64,000 nt of DNA. Origin: Nitrospirillum iridis (GTDB taxonomy: Bacteria > Pseudomonadota > Alphaproteobacteria > Azospirillales > Azospirillaceae). Within the stretch, counting starts at the first letter, position 1, and each line of letters opens with the position of its first letter. The stretch lies in NCBI RefSeq assembly GCF_014205765.1, contig NZ_JACIIZ010000008.1, positions 186,001-250,000 of the forward strand, read 5' to 3'. Made by a program: the position numbers and the translations under genes. Below the pieces are notes generated by a model. It was given only the letters and a program-made list of their open reading frames with translations, was not told where the DNA came from and made no database searches. Shown here piece after piece: positions 40,107-47,942 of the stretch.

Positions 40107-40550
40107 TCATGGCTCGACAACGAAGAAGCCCTCCCCCCGGTTGGAAACACCGCCGCCGTTCCAACGGATCAACCGTGGCCCGATCGCCTTCGGCGCTGTA
40201 CCCGTAACCCATTGATCATAGACATGAATGCCGTGGGCGTCCTGGCGCTCGTATATCGCCGCATGCCCGTAGTATCGATCGTGCGCATCGAACGTGGCGA
40301 TCACCGTTCCTGGGACAATGGTCGCGTTGTCCTTGACCGCCGCCCCCTTCCGCCAGGCTGCCGTGCCAACCGGTAAAGACGGGCAGACCCGGGTAACATA
40401 AGACACACACTGACCGCAGAAGTCCGGATTGTGCCGCGTTCCTTCCGGCGGCTCAGTGTCGTACGGGCCCAACGCGGAGGTTCGTGTGCACACCCATTTC
40501 CCGGCAGGGGCTTGCGGGTAGGCGGTGTAGCCGATGGCGACGAAAGGCAT
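40107..40550 (-). CDS. BPSL0067-family protein, amidase-like fold
   Basis: A 147-aa protein with no signal peptide. Key segments are CGQCVSYVTRVCPSLPVG with a likely catalytic cysteine, WRKGAAV, GTVIATF, RYYGHAAIYERQDAHGIHVYDQW with a likely catalytic histidine, and SNRGEGFFVVEP. This is the pattern of BPSL0067 proteins, which I believe share the papain-like NlpC/P60-type amidase layout. Start ATG 40550 follows GGAG; the longer frame to 40676 is unlikely. No type VI or other secretion genes in the window. Confidence 0.75.
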   Translation of the reverse strand: MPFVAIGYTAYPQAPAGKWVCTRTSALGPYDTEPPEGTRHNPDFCGQCVSYVTRVCPSLPVGTAAWRKGAAVKDNATIVPGTVIATFDAHDRYYGHAAIYERQDAHGIHVYDQWVTGTAPKAIGPRLIRWNGGGVSNRGEGFFVVEP

Positions 40551-40772
40551 GTAGAATCGCTCCGAAGCGAAGCCTTCCCGCATGCGACCCAAGCAATCGC
40601 GTCGCCGAGGGTATCGCATCCGACAAAGGCCCCCTGTCTGATTGCATGAGGATTGGTCGGAATTCAGGCGCGGCAATGGCCGTTATAAAAAATTCTTCCC
40701 GCCAAATCGCCGCCGATCGGTCAGCACGAGGGGCGGGAGCGTCCCCGCCCCAAAGCCTGAGATCTTACCCCC
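40551..40772. other. Gap between the paired genes and the S9 peptidase
   Basis: No gene recognised. A run including TTATAAAAAATTCTTCC near 40684 is AT-rich and could include the promoter of the minus-strand pair. Confidence 0.4.
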
Positions 40773-42800
40773 TCACTTCAGATTATCGATCGCCACCGCC
40801 GGCAGCGCGTCCGCCGGCGTGAAGCCGAAGATGCGGCCGTAGAAGTACAGCTCCGCCTCCTGCGCGCGGATGATGCTGTCGGCCTTGCGAAAGCCATGCT
40901 GCTCCCCCTCGAACTCGATATAGGCGACGGGAACGCCCCGGGATTTGAGGGCGGCGACGATGCCGCGCGACTGCGCGGGCGGCACCACCGCGTCCTCCGC
41001 CCCCTGGAAGGTGATCAGCGGGGCGGAGAAGCCGTCGAGGTGGTGCAGGGGGCTGCGGGCGTCATAGACGGCCTTGCCCGCCGGGTAGGGGGCCACCAGG
41101 CTGTCGAGGTAGCGGCTTTCGAATTTGTGGGTGTCCTTGGCCAGGGATTCCATGTCCGACACGCCATAGTAGTTGGCGCCGGCCTTGAACACCTGCGTGA
41201 AGGCCAGCGCCGCCAGGGTGGTGTAGCCGCCGGCACTGCCGCCCCGGATGGCGGCGCGTGACGCGTCGGCCAGGCCGGCCTTGTCCAGATAGGCCACCAC
41301 CGCCGTGGCGTCCTGCACATCGGTGATGCCCCAATTGCCGCGCAGGCGGTTGCGATAGGCCCGGCCATAGCCGGTGCTGCCGCCATAGTTCACATCCACC
41401 ACGGCGAAGCCGCGGCTGGTCCAGTATTGGATGTTGAGATCCAGCGCCGGCCGGCTGGCGCTGGTGGGGCCGCCGTGCACCTTGACCAGCAGGGGCGGCT
41501 TCTCCCCCGTCGGCGCCTGGAAGCCGGGGTTGGCGGGGGCGTAGTAGAAGGCGTGGGCCCTACGCGCCGTGCCGTCCGGGCCGGCGGCGGTGGGGAATTC
41601 GATGGGCTTGGCCCGCGACACCAGGCCGGCGTCCAGGCTTTCCGGCGCCGGGCGGCGCAACACGGTGTGGGCGCCGGTCGCAAGGTCGACGCTGATGACC
41701 GCCGGCGTCTGGTCGGCGGCATAGGCCATCGTCACCGCCTTGCCCGCCGCCAGCTTCACCCCGCCATAGGCGACGAAGGGCAGGGGCAGGTCGCGCAGGG
41801 CGCCGGTCTTCAGGTCCACCACCGCCAGGGTGTCCACCCCGGCGCTGCCATAGCGGGCCACGGCGTGGCCATCGCCGGTCAGCGCGTAGTTGGACTGGCC
41901 CAGGTTCCACAAGGGGCCGCCGAATTCCGCCGCCTTGCGCGTGACCGCGCGCACCGCCCCGTTGGACCAGGCGTGGAGGTTCCACCAGTCGCTCCGGTCG
42001 GAGAGGAAGTAGAGCGTGCCGTCGGCATCCCACTGCGGCTCCATCACCGATTCGTCATGGCCGCCGGCCACCACGGTCAGGTCCGTGAGGCCCCCGGGCG
42101 TGACGGTGGCGACATAGAGGGTGGTGGTGTCCCACGGCATGTTGGGGTGGGACCAGGCGATCCAGGCCAGGCGCTTGCCGTCCGGGCTGGGGCGCGGATA
42201 GGCCACGAAGTCGCTGTCGCCGAACAGCACCGTGCCGGCGTCGCCGGGCTTGTCCACCGCCAGGGAGACGAGGGCGTTCTTGGCCTCACCCGGCGCGTTG
42301 TGGTCCTCGCGCACGCAATAGAGGTGGCCGGGCGCGCCGGCGACACAGTCGGCGTAGCGATAGCCGGGGGGCGTCAGCGCCACCGGCGCGCCACCGGCGA
42401 CCGGTGCCGTGTACAGGCGCTGGTCGCTGAAGTTGCTGAAATACATCCGGCCGCCGGACACCAGCAGGGCGCCGCCGCCATATTCATGGACGCGGGTGCG
42501 GACGTTGACCTCCGGCCCGGTCAGCTCGCGGACACCGCCGGCGCCGTCAGGGGTGACGACGGCGTAGCGGCCCTTCTCGGCCGGCCGGCTTTCCAGCCAG
42601 TAGGGCGCGCCGCCGTCCACCACCAGGTCGCCCAGGCGGATTTCGCTGCCGGCCAGCCGCGCGGCGGTGATGGGCGAGGCCCAGGTGCCGTAGGGGGCGG
42701 TGGTGGTTTGCACGGTTTTCGTTTCGGCGGCGGTCACGTCGGTCATCCCCATCACCCATCCCATCAGCAGCGCCGCCGTCGCGGCCCGTTTCAGCCCCAT
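40773..42800 (-). CDS. Secreted S9-family (prolyl oligopeptidase-type) serine peptidase
   Basis: A 675-aa protein: signal peptide (MGLKRAATAALLMGWVMGMTDVTAA), a seven-blade beta-propeller with WD-like strands, then an alpha/beta-hydrolase domain with nucleophile GGSAGGY, Asp in QGAEDAVVP and His in FEGEQHGFR. Also LLVKVHGGPTSAS and DVNYGGSTGYGRAYR. Fits acylaminoacyl-peptidase/dipeptidyl-peptidase-like enzymes that trim small peptides. ATG 42800 has AGGGGG; 42815 also possible. Confidence 0.93.
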   Translation of the reverse strand: MGLKRAATAALLMGWVMGMTDVTAAETKTVQTTTAPYGTWASPITAARLAGSEIRLGDLVVDGGAPYWLESRPAEKGRYAVVTPDGAGGVRELTGPEVNVRTRVHEYGGGALLVSGGRMYFSNFSDQRLYTAPVAGGAPVALTPPGYRYADCVAGAPGHLYCVREDHNAPGEAKNALVSLAVDKPGDAGTVLFGDSDFVAYPRPSPDGKRLAWIAWSHPNMPWDTTTLYVATVTPGGLTDLTVVAGGHDESVMEPQWDADGTLYFLSDRSDWWNLHAWSNGAVRAVTRKAAEFGGPLWNLGQSNYALTGDGHAVARYGSAGVDTLAVVDLKTGALRDLPLPFVAYGGVKLAAGKAVTMAYAADQTPAVISVDLATGAHTVLRRPAPESLDAGLVSRAKPIEFPTAAGPDGTARRAHAFYYAPANPGFQAPTGEKPPLLVKVHGGPTSASRPALDLNIQYWTSRGFAVVDVNYGGSTGYGRAYRNRLRGNWGITDVQDATAVVAYLDKAGLADASRAAIRGGSAGGYTTLAALAFTQVFKAGANYYGVSDMESLAKDTHKFESRYLDSLVAPYPAGKAVYDARSPLHHLDGFSAPLITFQGAEDAVVPPAQSRGIVAALKSRGVPVAYIEFEGEQHGFRKADSIIRAQEAELYFYGRIFGFTPADALPAVAIDNLK

Positions 42801-43007
42801 GCCCCCTGTCCCCATATGTCCGCCCCCATCCGCCTGATTTTTCAAGGAATGCCCCCGCATTGCCCACCAGTGTGCCCGAAGCGGCATCGCGGCGCCAACG
42901 CCCGATGCGGGGGCCCCATGCGGGCGGGGCGGCTTGACGGCAAGGCCGCGGGAGCCGATCTAGGCCCTTGTTCCACCCTTTCATCACGTCGCCGGGGAGT
43001 AGGCTCC

Positions 43008-44099
43008 ATGGCCATCGCCGTCCGCCAGCCTTCGATCCTCCCGGCCAACGATCGCAAGCAGCCCATCCGCTCCTCCTCCGGCCTGGTCGAGGCCGGCCTG
43101 GCCGACGCCGCCGCCCTGCCGATGCTGGAACGGGTGGCGGCCAGCTTCGCCGTTTCCGTCACCGACCAGATGGCGGGACTGATCGACCCCACCGACCCGC
43201 ACGACCCCGTGGCCCGCCAGTTCGTGCCCACGGGGGATGAGCTGGTGACCACGCCCGGGGAACTGGATGACCCCATCGGCGACGGGCCGTACAGCCCGGT
43301 GAAGGGCATCGTCCATCGCTATCACGACCGCGTGCTGCTGAAGGCCGTCAACGTCTGCCCGGTCTATTGCCGCTTCTGCTTCCGCCGCGAGATGGTGGGG
43401 CCGGGCAGCGAAACCCTGGACGGCGCGGAACTGGACGCCGCCATCGCCTATATCGCCGCCCATGACGAGGTGTGGGAGGTCATCCTGACCGGGGGCGACC
43501 CCCTGATCCTGTCGCCCCGCCGCCTGGCCGACATCGTCACCCGCCTGGACGCCATCCCCCATGTCGGCATCGTCCGCTTCCACACCCGTGTGCCGGTGGT
43601 GGACCCCGACCGGGTGACGCCGGAACTGGTGGCCGCCCTGAAAGGCCGCCGCGTCACCAGCTGGCTGATGCTGCACGCCAATCATTGGCGCGAGTTGAAC
43701 GACACCGCCCGCGCCGCCATCGCCCGCCTGGTGGATGCCGGCATCCCGCTGCTGTCGCAGACCGTGCTGCTGAAGGGCGTCAACGACGATGTCGAGACCC
43801 TGACCCGCACCTTCCGGGCGTTGGTTCAGGCGCGGGTGAAACCGCACTATCTGCACCAGGGCGATCTGGCCAAGGGCACAGGCCATTTCCGCACCACGAT
43901 CCAGCGCGGCCGCGCCCTGATGAAGGCCCTGCGCGGCGACGTCTCCGGCCTGTGCCAGCCGACCTATGTGCTGGACATCCCCGGCGGGCACGGCAAGGTG
44001 CCCCTGACCGCCGACTACCTGGCGCCCGACGGCGACGGTGGCTGGACCGTCACCGACCCGCGCGGCGGCCGGCACGCCTATAGCGAAGAAGTGGAATAA
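43008..44099 (+). CDS. Lysine 2,3-aminomutase-like radical SAM protein
   Basis: A 363-aa protein of the KamA/EpmB family. The radical SAM cluster is CPVYCRFCFR, followed by EVILTGGDPLILSP, RFHTRVPVVDPDRVT, HANHWRELN, and the PLP-lysine region GLCQPTYVLDIPGGHGKVPL. In E. coli EpmB isomerises lysine used to modify elongation factor P; KamA makes beta-lysine. There is no epmA or efp beside it. SD GGGGAG precedes ATG 43008. Confidence 0.92.
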   Translation: MAIAVRQPSILPANDRKQPIRSSSGLVEAGLADAAALPMLERVAASFAVSVTDQMAGLIDPTDPHDPVARQFVPTGDELVTTPGELDDPIGDGPYSPVKGIVHRYHDRVLLKAVNVCPVYCRFCFRREMVGPGSETLDGAELDAAIAYIAAHDEVWEVILTGGDPLILSPRRLADIVTRLDAIPHVGIVRFHTRVPVVDPDRVTPELVAALKGRRVTSWLMLHANHWRELNDTARAAIARLVDAGIPLLSQTVLLKGVNDDVETLTRTFRALVQARVKPHYLHQGDLAKGTGHFRTTIQRGRALMKALRGDVSGLCQPTYVLDIPGGHGKVPLTADYLAPDGDGGWTVTDPRGGRHAYSEEVE

Positions 44100-44135
44100 G
44101 CCAGCGGCCCGGGGGCACTCGGGCCGGCATCGCCC

Positions 44136-44882
44136 TCACGCCCCTTCCGGCGGCTGGGGCTGGGTGCGTTCCGGCAGCACCATGCGCACCGCCGTGCCGA
44201 AGCGCCGCACGGCGTGGAAGGCGCGGGAGTGGAAGTGGCGGCGCACCAGCACGACGATCACCAGGGTGGTTGAGGCCATGAAGGCCAGCGGGTGGACGAA
44301 CCAGCCCAGCGCGGCGAAGCCGAAGTAATAGGCGCGCACCCCGGCATTGAAGCTCTGCACCGCCAGGGACAGGAGCGCCGCCGCGGCGTCCGCCGCCTCC
44401 TCCACATCCACGTTGGGTGGGTGGTTGGTGGCGTCCGGCATGGCGCCGATCAGGGCGCAGGTATAGTTGTACTGCCGCACCGCCCAAGTGAACTGGAAGA
44501 AGGCGTAGACCAACACGCCCAGCAGCAGGAACAGCTTCACCTCCACCAGGGCGCCCGAGGCCGTGCTGGTGACGTGCATCTTTTCCACCAGCGCCGCCAG
44601 CCGGTCGGCGTTCACCAGGGCGCTAAGGTCGCCGGCGATCAGCAGCACGGTGGTGGAGGCGAAGAACGACACGCTCTGGATCAGATGGCCCAGCAACTGG
44701 CCATCCAGCAGGCGGGTATCGCGCGCCTGCATGTTGCGCATCCACACCTCGCGCACCGTGCGCATGTGCAGGTTCAGGCTGGCCGGCGCGCCCGGCAGGC
44801 GGAAGACGACGTTATAGCCACCCCACAACACGAAGAAGGTGACGATCGCCAGCAGGTCCAGCGGGGCCAGGTCGAAGGGCAT
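44136..44882 (-). CDS. DUF599 membrane protein
   Basis: A 248-aa protein with about five hydrophobic segments and the family block MRTVREVWMRNMQARDTRLLDGQLLGHLIQSVSFFASTTVLLIAG, then QFTWAVRQYNYTCALIGAMP and NAGVRAYYFGFAALGWF. DUF599 proteins have no known function. It follows maiA on the same strand. Confidence 0.93.
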   Translation of the reverse strand: MPFDLAPLDLLAIVTFFVLWGGYNVVFRLPGAPASLNLHMRTVREVWMRNMQARDTRLLDGQLLGHLIQSVSFFASTTVLLIAGDLSALVNADRLAALVEKMHVTSTASGALVEVKLFLLLGVLVYAFFQFTWAVRQYNYTCALIGAMPDATNHPPNVDVEEAADAAAALLSLAVQSFNAGVRAYYFGFAALGWFVHPLAFMASTTLVIVVLVRRHFHSRAFHAVRRFGTAVRMVLPERTQPQPPEGA

Positions 44883-44958
44883 GGGAGCAGGGCTGTTTTC
44901 AGGCGGAGGCGGGAACGGGGGCCATCATGCCCTGCCGCCGCCCGCCAGGCGAGAGGGT

Positions 44959-45630
44959 TCAGGCGGGCGCGTCGGCCTGACGCTCCGGCGCCGCGTCGGC
45001 GAAGGCCGGCAGGGCGGACGCGGCGGCGTCGATGGCCACCAGGGTGGGGCAGGCGCCGAGGTCGGCGTTGAAGCGGCGGGCATTGAACATCTGCGGCACC
45101 AGCACCAGGTCGGCCAGGCCCGGCGTGTCGCCAAAGCAGAAGCGGCCCGCGTGGGGCTTCACCATCGCCTCCACCGCCGCCAGGCCGGTTTCCATCCAGT
45201 GGCGTACCCAGCGGCCGGCCCGCTCCTCATCCACGCCCATCTCACCCTTCAGGTATTTCTGGACCCGCAGGTTGTTGAGGGGATGGATGTCGCAGGCGAT
45301 GGCCAGGGCCACGGCGCGGGCCTGGGCCCGGGCGATGGGGTCGGTCGGCAGCAGGGCGGGGGTGGGATGGACCTCCTCCAGATACTCCACGATGGCCAGC
45401 GACTGGGTCAGCAGGTGCCGGCTCCCACCGACAGCGTCGTCGATCACCGCCAGGGTGGGCAACTGGCCCTGCGGGTTGAGTTCCAGATAGCCGGGCTTCA
45501 ACTGCTCCCCGCCATCGCGCAGCAGGTGCACCGGCACCTGCTCGGCGGTCAGGCCCTTCAGGTTCAGGGCGATGCGCACGCGGTAGGCGGCGGAGGAGCG
45601 GAAGTAGGTGTAGAGCGCCAGTGTCGACAT
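44959..45630 (-). CDS. maiA: Maleylacetoacetate isomerase (zeta-class GST)
   Basis: Converts maleylacetoacetate to fumarylacetoacetate in tyrosine/homogentisate breakdown. It has 223 aa, with the zeta-class signature YFRSSAAYRVRIALNLKG, NPQGQLPTLA, QSLAIVEYLEE, IACDIHPLNNLRVQKYL, and FCFGDTPGLADLVLVPQM. The next gene upstream encodes the following enzyme in the pathway. Confidence 0.95.
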   Translation of the reverse strand: MSTLALYTYFRSSAAYRVRIALNLKGLTAEQVPVHLLRDGGEQLKPGYLELNPQGQLPTLAVIDDAVGGSRHLLTQSLAIVEYLEEVHPTPALLPTDPIARAQARAVALAIACDIHPLNNLRVQKYLKGEMGVDEERAGRWVRHWMETGLAAVEAMVKPHAGRFCFGDTPGLADLVLVPQMFNARRFNADLGACPTLVAIDAAASALPAFADAAPERQADAPA

Positions 45631-45658
45631 GGGGATCAGGCGGGTCCTTGAGGGGCGG

Positions 45659-46750
45659 TCAGGGAAGGGGAACGGGAATGGGCTCCGGGGTCGCCGGCTG
45701 CGCCCGGTACGGCGCCACCGTCTGTTCGATGGCGCCGAAGATGCTGGCGCCCTGGGCGTCGCGCATCTCGATGCGCACGGTGTCGCCGAAGCGCAGGAAG
45801 GGCGTCGTGGCCTGGCCCTGCCGCAGCGTTTCCACCGTCCGCACCTCCGCCAGGCAGGAATAACCCACGCCGCCCTGGGAGATAGGCAGGCCGGGGCCGC
45901 CATCCGGCCCCCGGTTGGACACGGTGCCGGAGCCGATGATGGTGCCGGCCGAAAGCGGCCGGGTGCGGGCGGCATGCGCGATCAGCTGGCCGAAATCGAA
46001 GGTCATGTCGACGCCGGCGTTGGGCCGGCCGAACGGCTGGCCATTGATGGATGACAGCAGGTCCAGGTGCAGCTTGCCCTCACGCCAGGCGTCGCCCAGG
46101 GCGTCCGGCGTCACCGCCACGGGGGAGAAGGCGCTGGACGGCTTGGACTGGAAGAAGCCGAAGCCCTTGGCCAGTTCCGCCGGGATCAGGCCGCGCAGCG
46201 ACACGTCGTTGACCAGCATGACCAGGCGGACCAGGCCGCGCGCATCCGCCGCCGACACGCCCATGGGCACGTCGCCGGTGATCACCGCCACCTCCCCCTC
46301 CAGGTCGATGCCCCAGGCCTCGTCCGCCGCCAGGATGGGATCGCGCGGGCCAAGAAGGCTGTCGGAGCCGCCCTGGTACATCAGCGGGTCGGTCCAGAAG
46401 CTGGGCGGCATGTCGGCGCCCCGCGCCTTGCGCACCAGTTCCACATGGTTGACATAGGCCGAGCCGTCGGCCCATTGGAACGCGCGCGGCAGGGGGGCGG
46501 CGCAGGCCGACTCGACGAAGGCCTCGAACGGGGTCACGCCCGCGTCCAATTCCGCCGCCACCTCGGCCAGGCGGGGCGCCACCTCCGCCCAGTGATCCAG
46601 CGCCTGTTGCAGCGTGGCGGCGATGCCGGGCACGGCGCGGCAGCGGGTGAGATCGGATGAGACGACGACCAGGATGCCGTCACGGCCCACCTGGGCCCGC
46701 ACGGCGGCGTCCAGCGTCTGGTCCAGCGATTTCAGGGTTGCCAGCTTCAT
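45659..46750 (-). CDS. Fumarylacetoacetate hydrolase family protein
   Basis: A 363-aa FAH-fold protein. Metal and substrate residues are visible in LEGEVAVITGDVP and MLVNDVSLR; also QSKPSSAFSPVAVTPD and GTIIGSGTVSNRG. It splits fumarylacetoacetate to fumarate and acetoacetate. With maiA it forms a minus-strand operon; acetoacetate could feed the scoAB enzyme located 25 kb away. Divergent from a MarR regulator. Homogentisate dioxygenase is not in this window. Confidence 0.92.
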   Translation of the reverse strand: MKLATLKSLDQTLDAAVRAQVGRDGILVVVSSDLTRCRAVPGIAATLQQALDHWAEVAPRLAEVAAELDAGVTPFEAFVESACAAPLPRAFQWADGSAYVNHVELVRKARGADMPPSFWTDPLMYQGGSDSLLGPRDPILAADEAWGIDLEGEVAVITGDVPMGVSAADARGLVRLVMLVNDVSLRGLIPAELAKGFGFFQSKPSSAFSPVAVTPDALGDAWREGKLHLDLLSSINGQPFGRPNAGVDMTFDFGQLIAHAARTRPLSAGTIIGSGTVSNRGPDGGPGLPISQGGVGYSCLAEVRTVETLRQGQATTPFLRFGDTVRIEMRDAQGASIFGAIEQTVAPYRAQPATPEPIPVPLP

Positions 46751-46982
46751 GAGGGAGGAGCCTTTCCTTCTGCCCCGCCGGCCCCTAGCGTGTCAGCGGG
46801 GCGAACAGGGTCGGCAGGAAAAGCGGCGCCCTCAAGGCGGCCAGCCCGCCCGGAGAGGACGGGGGCGCCTTGAGATCACACGGGATAAACGGGGCGGTTT
46901 CCTCCCAACCCGTCTTCCACCCCCCGGGGCGGCTCCCGTTAAGGACAACCCCAATGACAGAGTGGACAGCGGTCGGTTTTAT

Positions 46983-46998
46983 CGTTTCAAATGAAACG
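46983..46998. promoter_or_regulatory. Palindromic operator between fah and marR
   Basis: CGTTTCA-AA-TGAAACG, flanked by further near-symmetric AT and TTAT. It is the only clear palindrome in the 352-base divergent gap 46751-47102 and is a plausible MarR-dimer site overlapping the fah promoter. Confidence 0.65.
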
Positions 46999-47102
46999 TT
47001 ATAAGTACAGTAGGCTGCGGGGGTTCCGCTGTCAAGCGGCCGCCCACGCGCCTTTTGGCAGCCCCTGCCGTCGCCACAGTCTTGTTACAGGTTCCGTCCA
47101 TC

Positions 47103-47579
47103 ATGCCCCCGGATTTGCAGCTGAACCGCTTCCTGCCCTATCGGCTGAACATCCTGTCGAAAAAGGTCAGCCTGGCGCTGGCCACGCGGTATCAGGAGCG
47201 TTTCGGCCTCAGCATCCCGGAGTGGCGGGTGTTCGCCACCCTGGGCCAGGAGCAGCCGCTATCGTCCAACGACATCGTGGAACGCACGGCCATGGACAAG
47301 GCCAAGGTCAGCCGGGCGGTGAACCGCCTGGTGGAGTGTGGCCTGCTGGACCGCCAGCCCCACCCCCGTGACCAGCGCCTGCTGCGCCTGTCGTTCAGCG
47401 CCCGGGGCCGTGATCTCTATACCCAGGTGGCGCCGGAGGCCCTGGCCTGGGAGAAGCAGCTGTTGTCCGTGCTGACCGAGGCCGAACGCGCCCAGCTATG
47501 GGCCCTGATGGAACGGCTGGAACAGCGGGTGGCGGAGGAGATCCCGGCCAGCGCGCCATTGTCGGACTCTCTTGATTAG
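47103..47579 (+). CDS. MarR-family regulator
   Basis: A 158-aa protein with the winged helix of MarR: SIPEWRVFATLGQ, SSNDIVERTAMDKAKVSRAVNRLVECGLLDRQPHPRDQRLLRLSFSARG. Divergent from the fah-maiA operon, so likely its regulator, analogous to HmgR/HpaR-type control. ATG 47103 chosen; 47055 adds an unrelated leader. Confidence 0.93.
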   Translation: MPPDLQLNRFLPYRLNILSKKVSLALATRYQERFGLSIPEWRVFATLGQEQPLSSNDIVERTAMDKAKVSRAVNRLVECGLLDRQPHPRDQRLLRLSFSARGRDLYTQVAPEALAWEKQLLSVLTEAERAQLWALMERLEQRVAEEIPASAPLSDSLD

Positions 47580-47582
47580 TTC

Positions 47583-47687
47583 CTCAGGCGCCGGCAGGCC
47601 CATCCGGGCCTTTGGCTATCCTCCCTTTGCAGTCCGCTAACGCTCCCCGCAAAGGTCCGGCGGCCCCAGTCGGGGCCGTTGACTTTC
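47583..47687 (+). repeat. Dispersed structured intergenic repeat, locus A unit 1
   Basis: Starts CCTCAGGCGCCGG; stems GGCCC-ATCC-GGGCC, CTTTGC...GCAAAG, and GGCCCC-AGTC-GGGGCC, then GTTGACTTT. It lacks the terminal CAGCGG hairpin. Near-identical to unit 2. Begins four bases after the marR stop. Confidence 0.88.
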
Positions 47688-47791
47688 CTCAAGCGCCGGC
47701 GGGCCATCCGGGCCTTTGGCTATCCTCCCTTTGCAGTCCGCTAACGCTCCCCGCAAAGGTCCGGCGGCCCCAGTCGGGGGCGTTGACTTTC
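47688..47791 (+). repeat. Dispersed structured intergenic repeat, locus A unit 2
   Basis: CCTCAAGCGCCGGCGGGCC start. Over 104 bases only a few positions differ from unit 1. Same three stems, ends GTTGACTTT. Confidence 0.88.
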
Positions 47792-47922
47792 CTCAAGCGC
47801 CGGCGGGCCATCCGGCCCTGGGCTTGTCCTCGATTTCCAGTCCGCTGGCGCTCCCCGGAAATCTCCGGCGGCCGCGGTCGCGGCCTACAGCGGCGTGAGG
47901 CTGGACCTCACGCCGCTGAGGC
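47792..47922 (+). repeat. Dispersed structured intergenic repeat, locus A unit 3 (complete 3' end)
   Basis: Same head (CCTCAAGCGCCGG) but the stems are changed in pairs: GGGCC-ATCC-GGCCC, ATTTCC...GGAAAT, GGCCGC-GGTC-GCGGCC. It ends with the terminal hairpin CAGCGGCGTGAG/CTCACGCCGCTG. About 20 bases later is the stop of the convergent iorB gene. Confidence 0.88.
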
Positions 47923-47942
47923 ATTGGTGCGGGATTCGATAC

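Noticed and set aside
39680-40550. Integrated island with attachment site at tRNA-Arg
   Set aside because: Although composition shifts, I found no integrase gene and no duplicate of the tRNA 3' end nearby.
47583-47922. Tandem repeats considered as a CRISPR array
   Set aside because: Units are about 105 bp, directly adjacent, with no unique spacers and no cas genes.
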